From assembly GCF_000758725.1 (NCBI RefSeq), contig NZ_CP009428.1:682001-746000 (forward strand): a DNA stretch of 64,000 nt, read 5' to 3'. This DNA comes from Paenibacillus odorifer (GTDB lineage Bacteria > Bacillota > Bacilli > Paenibacillales > Paenibacillaceae). Of this stretch, positions 33,309 through 42,410 are shown one piece after another; position 1 is the stretch's first letter, and every line of letters starts with the position of its first letter. Below the pieces are notes generated by a model that saw only the letters and a program-made list of their open reading frames with translations, ran no database searches and was not told the DNA's origin. The translations under genes were made by a program, and so were the position numbers.

Positions 33309-35616
33309 GCGGATACCGGGTGACACAAGCTTCTCTATGAATGGGCAAAGTGGGAAGGAACCAAAGCAGCTCCATTTGGAAAAACTAGAGAGCAGTCATG
33401 CCGGTAAACAGAGAAAGATACCTCTGTATTATCGCATGCTGTTCTCTTTGGCTATTTTGGGGCTGTTTTTAGAATGGCTGCTCCCTTTATATAGAACGAC
33501 TTCATTGGAAGATACTGCTAGATTGCTGCAGATTCTGATGATTTCTGCTGCCGTGCTGTTGATGTGGGGAATCCTTCAGATTCCCGGATGGCTATTGCTA
33601 AGTATCCAATGTTTGATGATCGGCACGGCTTGGCTATATCTATGCAGTGAGAGCGTAGGGACAGGATGGTTGGGCATTTATGCAGTAGAAATTCCAAATG
33701 ATCTGATTTTGCTCTTTTCAGGGCATGTTTCTCAGCTTAGCGAGATCAGCAGACTTTTGATTTTGATTGTTGGCTGGGGGCTGCTGGTATCTTCGGTGCA
33801 GCAGCTTGCACTTTTCAGAGGAAGCACGCTGCTGTTTACAGCGGTGACCCTCATTTATCTATTGGTTCTGGATATTGGCTTTGGCGTTAATACGACAACG
33901 GATGTTGTAATATCAGTGGGGCTTATTGTATGGATGCAAGCAATGAGTGGTTTGCTCCGTCTGCGGGAACGGGTGGGCAGCATTCACCTGCCGTATGCCC
34001 GATGGGGAGTTTTGGCATTAGCGGCTGCCATATTCGTAATGATGACAGCATGGTTCGGTGGGCAGGTATATGAAGTACGACCGCCTAACCAAACTACACT
34101 CCAGTCAACCTTTGAAAAGCTGCAGGAATGGGCTTCGGGCCATATGCCGGAAGATAATGAGGCTATACCTGCAGGAACAACAGGGTATAGTACAAATGAT
34201 GGAGAACTGGGTGCTCCATTGTCACGCAATACCGAGCCAGTCTTCACAGCATTGACCAGCCTGCGTACCTATTGGCGCGGGGAGAGCATTGCCTATTATG
34301 ACGGACGCCGTTGGATCAGAGGTGGTGAGGAATTTACTCCGCTTAACTTGTCCAGCCTGCCTCAGATTCCGGCGACGGTAACTACTACTAATGGTGGACG
34401 GACTTTACAACAGCGGATACAATTTGCCAGCCCTTCTTCCGGAGGAATTCCTGTATTCAATGCGGGCACCATAACGGATGTTGAGACAGTTCAACTATCT
34501 AATGGCAGCCAGCTTGGTTATGTTCTGGCGAATAAGGACAGGGATACCTTTCGTCTGCCAGATTCGGCGGGTTCAACTCGGATCACTGAGTATAGAGTTG
34601 ATTCTATACTTCCCGAGAGTAATCCAGTACTGCTGCGCGGGTTGGGTGATGCTGATCCTCAAGAAATAAAGAACAAATATTTGCAGCTGCCTGATTTATT
34701 ACCTGAGCGAGTGAAAGCTCTGGCAGAGAAGCTCACAGCTTCCTCGGATAACCGATATGACTCCGCAACCGCCATTCGGGATTATTTGCAAAACGGGTAT
34801 TCTTACACGCTGGATACCATGGTTCCGCCAGCTGGCGCTGATTTTGTGGATCATTTCCTGTTTGAGACCAAGCAAGGTTATTGTGTGCATTTTGCAACAG
34901 CGATGACCGTATTGCTGCGAAGCACAGGCATTCCAGCGCGGTATGTTCAAGGGTACGGACCTGGAACCCAGCAGGAGGAAGCCATGCCGGCGAAGTATTT
35001 AGTCACCCAAGGGGATGCGCATGCTTGGGTAGAGGTTTATTTTGCCGGCGCAGGTTGGGTTCCTTTCGATCCGACGCCGGGGCCTGCGCTTGCGGCTGGC
35101 TTCCCCGCGCCGGCACGGCCTGCGGCAGCGGCGCTCGCGCCGCAAGCAACGCGCAGCGCGGAACTACCCGTCCTGCCGCTGGCGGGCGGACCCTTTTCAG
35201 CGCCGCTGACTGCCGCGGCGCTGCTTCCCGCCGCCGCTTGGCGCTGGCGGCGCAGTCTGGCTCTGCTGCTGGCCGCGTGTCGCGGCAGCAGCTTGAGCCG
35301 TGAGAGGCAGCTGCGCGCGGCCTCTCTGGCTTGGCACGGGCTGGCGGAGCGGTTTGGACCGCCGCCGCCCGGCGTTACTGGCAGGGAGTATGTGGACTCC
35401 CTGCGGATTTACGATGCCGGACTATACGTGGCCGTCCGGCAGTTCGTCCGCCAGTGGGAGACCCTGGCGTACGCGCCAGCTTTGGCATCCACAGCCGTGA
35501 TCTCTGCCCGCGGCAATTCCTTAAAATCCGCTCCCGACCTTGGCGGCGAACCTGCGGCTTCTGATGCGAACGCGTTTATTCGCGAATGTCTGATCATTAC
35601 CTTCCGTTTAACATAA
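33277..35616 (+). CDS. TgpA-like membrane transglutaminase
   Basis: 779 residues. The N-terminal half has about six membrane helices (DUF3488/TgpA N-terminus). An outside transglutaminase-core domain follows with the catalytic set Cys in KQGYCVHFATAM (about 535), His in QGDAHAWVEVYF (about 582) and Asp in PFDPTPG (about 598). After it, a strikingly Ala/Pro/Arg-rich, very GC-rich segment (about 600-705) leads into a final membrane helix and a DUF4129-like C-terminus. The ATG follows GGGAGGTAGAG and lies inside the DUF58 gene, so the two are coupled. Role: probably peptide crosslinking or cleavage in the envelope (inference). Confidence 0.92.
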   Translation: MNHPENQRYGKRIPGDTSFSMNGQSGKEPKQLHLEKLESSHAGKQRKIPLYYRMLFSLAILGLFLEWLLPLYRTTSLEDTARLLQILMISAAVLLMWGILQIPGWLLLSIQCLMIGTAWLYLCSESVGTGWLGIYAVEIPNDLILLFSGHVSQLSEISRLLILIVGWGLLVSSVQQLALFRGSTLLFTAVTLIYLLVLDIGFGVNTTTDVVISVGLIVWMQAMSGLLRLRERVGSIHLPYARWGVLALAAAIFVMMTAWFGGQVYEVRPPNQTTLQSTFEKLQEWASGHMPEDNEAIPAGTTGYSTNDGELGAPLSRNTEPVFTALTSLRTYWRGESIAYYDGRRWIRGGEEFTPLNLSSLPQIPATVTTTNGGRTLQQRIQFASPSSGGIPVFNAGTITDVETVQLSNGSQLGYVLANKDRDTFRLPDSAGSTRITEYRVDSILPESNPVLLRGLGDADPQEIKNKYLQLPDLLPERVKALAEKLTASSDNRYDSATAIRDYLQNGYSYTLDTMVPPAGADFVDHFLFETKQGYCVHFATAMTVLLRSTGIPARYVQGYGPGTQQEEAMPAKYLVTQGDAHAWVEVYFAGAGWVPFDPTPGPALAAGFPAPARPAAAALAPQATRSAELPVLPLAGGPFSAPLTAAALLPAAAWRWRRSLALLLAACRGSSLSRERQLRAASLAWHGLAERFGPPPPGVTGREYVDSLRIYDAGLYVAVRQFVRQWETLAYAPALASTAVISARGNSLKSAPDLGGEPAASDANAFIRECLIITFRLT

Positions 35617-35721
35617 ACGGGCAAGAACGCTTAGATCCGCTATCTAATTTATGCCATAGCAAGGAAGGTTCTGCATGAAGTTTTATCACTCTCTGATTAT
35701 GAGAGGCGTGTCCTCCTTTCC

Positions 35722-35751
35722 TTGACGATGAGAATTAACCATGAGTATAAT
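35722..35751 (+). promoter_or_regulatory. guaA promoter
   Basis: TTGACG (35722-35727), 18 bases, TATAAT (35746-35751), 27 bases before the guaA ATG. No purine riboswitch or PurBox is visible here, unlike the permease and purE leaders. Confidence 0.8.
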
Positions 35752-35778
35752 GAATCCAATAATCAAGGGAGGCACGTA

Positions 35779-37317
35779 ATGAACAAGCCAAATGAAATTA
35801 TCGTCGTTCTCGATTTTGGAGGACAATACAACCAACTTATCGCGCGCAGAATTCGGGACCTGGGAGTATACAGCGAACTTTTGCCGTACAATACGCCAGT
35901 TGACAAGATTAAAGCACTTTCGCCTAAAGGAATTGTCTTCTCCGGCGGACCTAGCAGTGTATACGCTGAAGATGCACCACACGTAGATCCGGCTATTTAT
36001 GATCTAGGAGTGCCGATCTTCGGTATTTGTTATGGTATGCAGCTGATGGCTCATCAGCTTGATGGTAAAGTAGAACGTTCAGCTAAACGGGAATATGGTA
36101 AAGCTGATGTTGACTTTGCAGAAGGAACTGCTTTAGTTGCAGGATTGGAGAACCGCCAGACTGTATGGATGAGCCACGGTGACCATGTAGTTGAGCTTCC
36201 AACAGGCTTCAAGCTGGATGCAGGTACAGAAAGTGCTCCAATTGCAGCAATGAGCAATGCGGAGCGCAAATTGTTCGCTGTGCAATTCCACCCAGAAGTA
36301 CGTCACTCCGTTCAAGGTAACGAGATGATCTCGAACTTCTTATACCAAGTTTGTGGTTGCGACGGCAAATGGACAATGGAATCGTTTATCGATGAAGCCG
36401 TTCAAGATATTCGCAATCAAGTCGGAGATAAAAAAGTACTCTGCGCTCTTAGTGGCGGAGTGGATTCTTCCGTTGTGGCTATGCTTATCCACCGTGCAAT
36501 TGGAGATCAATTGACTTGTATGTTTATTGACCACGGTCTTCTGCGTAAAGGTGAAGCAGAAAGCGTTATGGAGACTTTCGTAGGCAAATTCGATATTCAT
36601 GTAGTGAAAATCGATGCACGCGATCGCTTCATGAGCAAACTTGCAGGTGTTGAAGACCCTGAGCAAAAACGTAAAATCATTGGTAACGAGTTTATCTACT
36701 GCTTCGACGAAGAGTCAGCTAAGCTCGGAGATTTTTCATTCCTTGCACAAGGTACGCTTTATACGGATATCGTTGAGAGTGGAACAGCTACAGCGCAAAC
36801 CATTAAATCCCACCACAATGTGGGCGGTCTGCCAGAAGATATGAAATTCAGCTTGATCGAGCCGCTAAACACCTTGTTTAAGGATGAAGTTCGTAAACTC
36901 GGTGAAGAGCTGGGCATGCCACGTGCGATCGTATGGCGTCAGCCTTTCCCAGGTCCAGGTCTTGCTATTCGTGTCTTGGGTGAAGTAACAGAGGACAAGC
37001 TTACCATCGTTCGTGATTCTGACTACATTCTGCAAGAAGAAATTGCTAAAGCAGGATTAGACCGTGAAATTTGGCAATACTTCACTGCACTTCCTAACAT
37101 GAAGAGTGTCGGAGTTATGGGTGATGCTCGTACGTATTCCTACACAGTAGGTGTCCGCGCAGTAACTTCCATCGATGGCATGACCGCTGACTGGGCACGT
37201 ATCCCATGGGATGTTCTTGAAAAAATCTCTGTACGTATTGTCAACGAAGTTGAGAACGTAAACCGTGTAGTGTATGACATTACTTCGAAACCACCTGCAA
37301 CGATTGAGTGGGAATAG
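35779..37317 (+). CDS. guaA: GMP synthase (glutamine-hydrolysing)
   Basis: 512-residue cytosolic enzyme converting XMP to GMP. The class I glutamine amidotransferase domain shows the catalytic Cys in [12 protein letters not shown] (about 83) and FHPEVRHS. The ATP-pyrophosphatase domain has the P-loop LSGGVDSSV (about 224), and the C-terminal dimer domain ends KPPATIEWE, the invariant end of GuaA. The ATG at 35779 follows AAGGGAGG; in-frame codons upstream lie inside the promoter. Codon usage looks more strongly adapted than in neighbours. A terminator with a T7 tail follows. Confidence 0.98.
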   Translation: MNKPNEIIVVLDFGGQYNQLIARRIRDLGVYSELLPYNTPVDKIKALSPKGIVFSGGPSSVYAEDAPHVDPAIYDLGVPIFGICYGMQLMAHQLDGKVERSAKREYGKADVDFAEGTALVAGLENRQTVWMSHGDHVVELPTGFKLDAGTESAPIAAMSNAERKLFAVQFHPEVRHSVQGNEMISNFLYQVCGCDGKWTMESFIDEAVQDIRNQVGDKKVLCALSGGVDSSVVAMLIHRAIGDQLTCMFIDHGLLRKGEAESVMETFVGKFDIHVVKIDARDRFMSKLAGVEDPEQKRKIIGNEFIYCFDEESAKLGDFSFLAQGTLYTDIVESGTATAQTIKSHHNVGGLPEDMKFSLIEPLNTLFKDEVRKLGEELGMPRAIVWRQPFPGPGLAIRVLGEVTEDKLTIVRDSDYILQEEIAKAGLDREIWQYFTALPNMKSVGVMGDARTYSYTVGVRAVTSIDGMTADWARIPWDVLEKISVRIVNEVENVNRVVYDITSKPPATIEWE

Positions 37318-37331
37318 CATATAGCAATAAG

Positions 37332-37374
37332 AAACCTGCAGCTCCTTATTTATTAAGGGACTGCAGGTTTTTTT
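37332..37374 (+). terminator. Intrinsic terminator after guaA
   Basis: AAACCTGCAG and CTGCAGGTTT arms with an inner TCCTTA/TAAGGGA stem, followed by T4 beyond the stem (T7 in total). Confidence 0.92.
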
Positions 37375-37462
37375 ATTAACCGTGAAGCTTGTGACGGACC
37401 CTATATAGCAACTATAGAGAATGTGATAAACTGGAAAAAATAAACTTACAGGAGCCAGTAGA

Positions 37463-37927
37463 ATGGGATTCTCACTTATTGGAACACTAATAGCTATGGT
37501 TATTCTTGCCCCAAGTTTGCTGATAATTAAGTTTCCGCCCGATCATGTTCCCAGCGGTTTAAAAGATGCCGGTATCGTCTATACCCTTTTGGAGAGAGTA
37601 GGGCAGTTGGGGGGTATAGCCATTCTTGTGATTTCAAAGGATAACTTCGAAAATGTAGAATTCGGGATCTGGGCTGGACTTATCTTTGTGTTTATCACGA
37701 TTTATTACGGTTTATGGATTCGTTATATGGTTAAGGGACAGCAATTCAGATTATTATGGGCTCCATTATTGTTTCTTCCGATTCCCATGGCAGTTCTCCC
37801 TGTTTGTGCATTTGGATTTGCGGCTATATGGGGCAGATCTTTTTGGTTAGGTATTGCAGTGATTTGTTTAGCTATAGGGCATTTTGCTAATTCTTGGCAT
37901 AGCTATCAGTATTCCAAAGACCAATAA
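37463..37927 (+). CDS. Small polytopic membrane protein of unknown function
   Basis: 154 residues with four or five hydrophobic segments (about 1-22, 45-58, 66-88, 97-120, 125-142). A conserved-looking GLIFVFITIYYGLWIRYMVKG is seen, but I do not recognise the family. The ATG follows ACAGGAG and a TATATAG-like -10 lies upstream. It stands alone between guaA and the purine permease. No catalytic motif is visible. Confidence 0.7.
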   Translation: MGFSLIGTLIAMVILAPSLLIIKFPPDHVPSGLKDAGIVYTLLERVGQLGGIAILVISKDNFENVEFGIWAGLIFVFITIYYGLWIRYMVKGQQFRLLWAPLLFLPIPMAVLPVCAFGFAAIWGRSFWLGIAVICLAIGHFANSWHSYQYSKDQ

Positions 37928-38047
37928 GCTAGGGCATGTTGAAACTGTTTTATAGGGAAAAATACCCATTTAATAAGGCTTTTGATAGTTAATAAGCTGC
38001 ATGATTTAATGGATTTTGGGGTTGGAGTTAAAGATAAAAATGTATGA

Positions 38048-38124
38048 ATTACGAACAATAGAAAAAATAAAGTCGAAAATGTTCGCTTTTTTCATTGACA
38101 ACTTATGTGATGTCCCCCTAAAAT
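38048..38124 (+). promoter_or_regulatory. Paired PurBoxes and promoter of the purine permease
   Basis: ACGAACAATA (38051-38060) and inverted AATGTTCGC (38079-38086) put CGAA and TTCG 26 bases apart, the arrangement of PurR PurBoxes in Bacillus. TTGACA (38095-38100), 18 bases, TAAAAT (38119-38124) form the promoter just downstream. The purE control region has the same element order and exactly the same CGAA-TTCG spacing. Confidence 0.75.
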
Positions 38125-38146
38125 GATAAAGCACAACAACATAATT

Positions 38147-38216
38147 CTTTCGTATATTTCCGGGAATAGGCCTGGAAGTTTCTACGAGGTCACCGTAATG
38201 ACCTGGCTACGATTAA
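38147..38216 (+). promoter_or_regulatory. Purine riboswitch, guanine/hypoxanthine type
   Basis: P1 pairs TCGTA (38150-38154) with TACGA (38208-38212). P2 is CCGGG/CCTGG, the J2/3 core reads TTTCTAC, P3 pairs AGGTCA with TGACCT around CCGTAA, and J3/2 is GGCTACG. The C at the position that pairs with the ligand indicates guanine or hypoxanthine rather than adenine. It lies 135 bases before the permease start. Confidence 0.93.
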
Positions 38217-38224
38217 GAAGAGCT

Positions 38225-38281
38225 GAGCAACCCGTATTAGCCTGAATCTAGGGCTATAGTCATGGGTGCTACTCTTTTTTT
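38225..38281 (+). terminator. Riboswitch expression-platform terminator
   Basis: GAGCAACCC pairs with GGGTGCTACTC and an inner AGCC/GGCT stem, followed by a T7 run. Ligand binding would favour it and stop transcription. Confidence 0.75.
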
Positions 38282-38283
38282 CG

Positions 38284-38313
38284 AGCCGGTGTCGATCAGA
38301 TACCGGCTTTTTG
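38284..38313 (+). terminator. Second terminator hairpin in the permease leader
   Basis: AGCCGGT and ACCGGCT arms around a 10-base loop, followed by TTTTTG. It is directly downstream of the first terminator, giving a tandem arrangement. Confidence 0.65.
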
Positions 38314-38351
38314 TTGCTGTCAGCCACAACATACCTTAGGGGGAGAACAAT

Positions 38352-39752
38352 TTGAATCGGTTTTTCAAGTTGAAAGAGAACGGCACTACAGTACGTACAG
38401 AGATAATGGCCGGCTTGACTACGTTCATGGCTATGGCTTACATCCTGTCGGTTAATCCGAGCACATTAACAGCATTTGGCCGCATCGATATGGGCTGGTA
38501 CTCTGTATTTCTAGCGACTGCGCTGGCAGCAGGTATTTTCACCATTGCAATGGGCGTGTTTATAAACTTTCCAGTAGCATTGGCACCAGGTATGGGACTT
38601 AATGCATACTTTGCTTCCGTAATTTTGTCTTCTGCAACCTCAGAACATCCATTCACTTGGCAAATGGGTCTGACTGCAGTATTTATTTCCGGTTTGATCT
38701 TCATCCTGCTCACGGTTACCCGAGTGCGGCAGATCTTACTGACAGCCATTCCTGACAGCTTGAAGCATGCCATTACCGTAGGTATCGGGATGTTCATTAC
38801 AATCCTTGGGCTTAAGAACAGTGGTTTGATGACGATTGGTGTCGAAGCTGGTAAAGATATTTCCGCCAATACATTCACAGACGTCCTATCCTTTGAAACA
38901 ATTATTCATATGGGTAGTCTAGAGAACACTGATGTACAATTGGTAATTATCGGATTGCTTCTTATTTCCATCCTGATGGTACTGCAAGTTAAAGGTGCGA
39001 TTTTATTCGGTATCTTGGGTACAACCCTCGCGGGTATACTGATGGGTGTAGTTGATTTTGGCTCATTGTCCAGTCCGACAACCCCTTGGGTGCCTGACCT
39101 GACGCAATTGAACTTTTTCGAATTTGACTGGGATGGTATCCTGCACACCGGTATTGTTTCAGCAATCGCAACATTCACTTTTGTAGAATTGTTCGATACA
39201 TTTGGTACACTTGTAGGTACTGCTCAACGCGCTGGTATTATGGACAACCCTGAAGAAGGTAACAAACGTGTAGGTAATGCAATGTTTGTCGATGCCATTG
39301 CTGTAGCTGGTGGTGCGGCATTGGGTACTTCCACTACTACTGCTTTTGTAGAAAGCGCGGCAGGTGTTGCTGAAGGTGGACGTACAGGTCTTACAGCTGT
39401 AACAACGGGTGTGTGCTTCTTGCTTGCGTTATTCCTTGCACCAATAGTGGCTCTGATCCCTGGATCTGCTACAGCCGCAGCATTGATTGTCGTAGGCGTG
39501 CTCATGGCACAATCGATTCGCGAAATTGATTTTCAAGATATGGTTGTTGCGATTCCAGCGTTCCTTACTCTAGTAATCATGCCTTTCACTTATAATATTG
39601 CTAATGGTATTTCCTTTGGTATCGTAACTTATGTAATCCTTGCTTGTGTAGCTAACCTTGCTGGCAAGAAAAAATACGATATTCACTGGATGATGTGGGT
39701 ACTTGCTATTCTGATTATTCTCCGTTATGTATTTCTTGGTAGTGCGGGCTAA
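38352..39752 (+). CDS. NCS2/AzgA-type hypoxanthine/guanine permease
   Basis: 466 residues with about 12-14 membrane helices. The N-terminus TEIMAGLTTFMAMAYILSVNP and the conserved GMGLNAYFA, FTFVELFDTFGTLVG and GTSTTTAFVESAAGVAEGGRTGLTAV are typical of the AzgA/PbuG/PbuO branch that imports hypoxanthine, guanine or adenine with protons. The start is TTG at 38352, preceded by GGGGGAGAA. The guanine-type riboswitch and PurBoxes in its leader agree with hypoxanthine/guanine transport (PbuG-like), though substrate is inferred. A terminator follows. Confidence 0.95.
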   Translation: MNRFFKLKENGTTVRTEIMAGLTTFMAMAYILSVNPSTLTAFGRIDMGWYSVFLATALAAGIFTIAMGVFINFPVALAPGMGLNAYFASVILSSATSEHPFTWQMGLTAVFISGLIFILLTVTRVRQILLTAIPDSLKHAITVGIGMFITILGLKNSGLMTIGVEAGKDISANTFTDVLSFETIIHMGSLENTDVQLVIIGLLLISILMVLQVKGAILFGILGTTLAGILMGVVDFGSLSSPTTPWVPDLTQLNFFEFDWDGILHTGIVSAIATFTFVELFDTFGTLVGTAQRAGIMDNPEEGNKRVGNAMFVDAIAVAGGAALGTSTTTAFVESAAGVAEGGRTGLTAVTTGVCFLLALFLAPIVALIPGSATAAALIVVGVLMAQSIREIDFQDMVVAIPAFLTLVIMPFTYNIANGISFGIVTYVILACVANLAGKKKYDIHWMMWVLAILIILRYVFLGSAG

Positions 39753-39780
39753 CTCATATATAGCATACAGATGTGCATTC

Positions 39781-39817
39781 AAAGGCTCCTTCATAACTGA
39801 GGGGGCCCTTTTTTTTA
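39781..39817 (+). terminator. Intrinsic terminator after the permease
   Basis: AAGGCTCCTTC and GAGGGGGCC-CTT arms around ATAACT, followed by T8. Confidence 0.85.
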
Positions 39818-39924
39818 TATTTTTGTTGGCACTTAACCGTTCAGGTTAGTCTATGTTTCTAGCTTTTCATCATCTATGATTTAGATTATATTGTTGAAGA
39901 GGTGATGTTCAGGACGAGGCAGCC

Positions 39925-40352
39925 TTGGTGTTAGAGTCCAATTTGTTACCCACCTTGATCCTGATCTCTGTTTATTTTGTACTGAAAATACTTCAAACCC
40001 CTAGGTGGTCCTATGGTCTTACCATTTTGTTAGTTCTCTCGCTTTATGCATATAGAATGGCCTGTTTTTTTTGCTCCGGCATTTGCTTTAGCCACTACGA
40101 TTCTTCTATTCTATATAAGAGTCTATATAAGAGCCTTGAAGCTTAGGCGATCCTATGGAATGGAGTATTGTGGATGGAAGGGTTTGCGATCCAGATAAGG
40201 TAAACATGCCCTATATTTATATGCTCTTTTATGAGAAAATCAATCCAAATGATTTCTTAGCAACGGTGAAACACACTAATTCGGGAGCTGTTTTTCAGAA
40301 GGTATATGCTTTTGGCTGGACTAAGATGAATATAGGACGAGGTGAGGTTGGG
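39925..40352 (+). pseudogene. Decayed membrane-protein gene, possibly a GT39-type glycosyltransferase remnant
   Basis: From 39925 a frame encodes two hydrophobic helices (LLPTLILISVYFVLKIL, GLTILLVLSLYAYRMA). It then meets eight T residues at about 40067 and goes out of frame. Removing one T continues it as FFAPAFALATTILLFYIRVY plus a basic tail, stopping near 40200. A third stretch, in frame with the next gene (about 40217-40350), reads MPYIYMLFYEKINPNDFLAT and on. This looks like the outside C-terminal part of a polytopic sugar transferase (inference from general pattern). No frame spans the whole. It precedes intact glycosyltransferase genes, so a degraded paralogue is plausible. Confidence 0.45.
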
Positions 40353-40355
40353 ACG

Positions 40356-42410
40356 ATGATCAAGAGTACACGTGCGGCCGTAATGACTGTATTGATGCTG
40401 TTATTGTTTGTGCTTCCTGTAACAAGCATTTATGCAGAGGGGAATCTATTGCAGAACCCTGGCTTTGAGGAGGGGGGAGATGATGCGCCTTCTAACTGGA
40501 CTAAGGATATGTGGATTTCAGGAGACAACTCAGGCCTACTTTCAATCCAATCGGAGGAAGTTCATTCCGGCAGCAAGGCGGCAGTCATTGAGAATATCGA
40601 ACCCAATCATTTGAAATGGGTGCAGACGATTGAGGCTACGCCGAATAGTTATTATAGAATCTCTGGATGGATCAAAGTAGTAAGTACAGCAGGCGAGGGA
40701 ATAGGCGCCAACATTCTTGCCGTTGGAGTAGGCGGGGGGTATCCCAGCGTAACTGATACGGCAGGTAAATGGCAGTATCTTGAATATATCGGCCAGACAG
40801 GACCGGAGCAGAAGTCATTTGGCATAGGCGCAAGTCTGGGCGGCTACTCTAGCTTAATTCAAGGTAAGGCTTATTTTGATGATTTTGCTGTAGAAAAATT
40901 AGACGCGGCTCCCGAAGGGGCTAACGTCATTTCGCTGGATAGTGCAGCGGTTAGTCCAGATGCAGGCGACAAAAAGGCAGACACTCCACATAAAGTATCT
41001 CCAACTAAGATGTTGCTGATCTCAGCGCTGTTTAGTGTGTTTTTTGCAGTGCTTTATACTAAAGCATTCCGTAGTGAGAAGCTTATGAAGCAGCCTGAGA
41101 ATATTTATTCCAAATGGCTGAGTATTGCCATCGGAGTTGCTTTTATCCTGAGGGTGTGGATTGGTCTTACCGCGCAAGGATATCAGAATGATATGAATAC
41201 CTTTATTTCTTGGGGACAGCGTATGGTGGATTTAGGTCCAGGCAAATTTTATGAAGAAGGTTATTTTGCCGATTATCCTCCAGGCTATTTGTACATATTG
41301 TACGTGCTTAGCGCCATACGTGGCGTTTTAGGATTCACTCAGGGCTCAGGTGGAGAGAATTTACTCTTCAAGCTCCCTGCGATTCTTTCTGATTTGGTGC
41401 TCGGCTACTTCATTTATCAAATGTCACGCAAAAAACTCGGCACAGGAATTGCTTTCGGCTTGATGTTGTTGTTTCTGTTTAATCCTGCGGTACTTATTAA
41501 TTCAGCGGCTTGGGGACAAGCAGATTCGTTCTTTTTGATCTTCCTGCTGCTCAGTATCCACGGCGCTGCGAACAAAAAGTTTGTTCGCTCCGCAATTTTG
41601 TTTGCCTTAGCGACGCTAATTAAACCGCAAGCGTTGATATTCACGCCGGTATTGTTGTTTGCTTTTTATCATCACCGCGCTTGGAAGCAGCTTGGATTCG
41701 GAGCTTTGTATGGATTAGGGATCTTCGGATTGCTTGCGGCACCATTTTTCTGGAATAACGGAGGTCTGGTAGGGATTATTGATCTTTACAAGAGTACGTT
41801 ATCTTCCTATCCGTATTCTTCAGTGAATGCATTTAATCTGTATGCACTGACTGATCCGATGTGGTCATCCCTTGATCTAACCTGGCTTGGCATTCCATAC
41901 CGTGTATGGGGCTTCATATTTATTTTAGTGGCTGTAGCTGTTGCGGCATTTTATTCCTTTAAAAAGGATCGCTTGGACCTGACCAAATCCTATTTTATCG
42001 GCATGGTGCTTATAGTAGTGGTCTTTGTGCTTGGCACCAAAATGCATGAACGTTATATGTTCCCTGCTCTTATTCTTTGTTTGTTTACTTATATAGAAAG
42101 TCGGGACCGCCGCTTTTTATCGCTATTTCTCGGATTCAGCTTAACGCAATACATCAATGTGGCGTACACCTTATCCCACCTGAATGCAGATGTTAGCCCG
42201 GGTGCAGACGGAATCGTATTAGTGACTGCTATAGCTAATCTAGCATTACTGCTTTATATGCTGAATATCGGTTACGATGTGTATGTCCGCAAGGGTATAA
42301 AACCTCTTCCAGCACCAATTACACTGGAAGAACAATATGAAGAAGATTTGAGAGTTGTCGGGCAAGTTAAACCGCATCAGAAGGGAGGGCGATCTAACGA
42401 TGAAGTTTAA
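40356..42410 (+). CDS. Polytopic glycosyltransferase with N-terminal carbohydrate-binding-like domain
   Basis: 684 residues. A signal-like helix (about 6-28) precedes an outside beta-sandwich domain starting NLLQNPGFEEGGDDAPSNW (about 30-190), like carbohydrate-binding modules. After a linker come about ten membrane helices (from about 217). The conserved loop SWGQRMVDLGPGKFYEEG and FADYPPGYLYILY (about 288-318) with NSAAWGQADSFF resembles GT-C mannosyltransferases that use polyprenyl-phosphate sugars. The ATG at 40356 has GAGGTGAGGTTGGG before it and begins the signal helix; the longer in-frame extension is judged to be the decayed upstream gene. It overlaps the PMT gene by 11 bases. Confidence 0.88.
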   Translation: MIKSTRAAVMTVLMLLLFVLPVTSIYAEGNLLQNPGFEEGGDDAPSNWTKDMWISGDNSGLLSIQSEEVHSGSKAAVIENIEPNHLKWVQTIEATPNSYYRISGWIKVVSTAGEGIGANILAVGVGGGYPSVTDTAGKWQYLEYIGQTGPEQKSFGIGASLGGYSSLIQGKAYFDDFAVEKLDAAPEGANVISLDSAAVSPDAGDKKADTPHKVSPTKMLLISALFSVFFAVLYTKAFRSEKLMKQPENIYSKWLSIAIGVAFILRVWIGLTAQGYQNDMNTFISWGQRMVDLGPGKFYEEGYFADYPPGYLYILYVLSAIRGVLGFTQGSGGENLLFKLPAILSDLVLGYFIYQMSRKKLGTGIAFGLMLLFLFNPAVLINSAAWGQADSFFLIFLLLSIHGAANKKFVRSAILFALATLIKPQALIFTPVLLFAFYHHRAWKQLGFGALYGLGIFGLLAAPFFWNNGGLVGIIDLYKSTLSSYPYSSVNAFNLYALTDPMWSSLDLTWLGIPYRVWGFIFILVAVAVAAFYSFKKDRLDLTKSYFIGMVLIVVVFVLGTKMHERYMFPALILCLFTYIESRDRRFLSLFLGFSLTQYINVAYTLSHLNADVSPGADGIVLVTAIANLALLLYMLNIGYDVYVRKGIKPLPAPITLEEQYEEDLRVVGQVKPHQKGGRSNDEV

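Noticed and set aside
35300..35564. Alternative frames in the GC-rich part of the TgpA-like gene
   Set aside because: High GC removes stop codons in all frames; the TgpA frame keeps membrane-helix and DUF4129-like features.
35617..35778. Purine riboswitch before guaA
   Set aside because: None of the conserved core (TTTCTAC, CCGTAA, CTACG) is present; only a plain promoter is seen.
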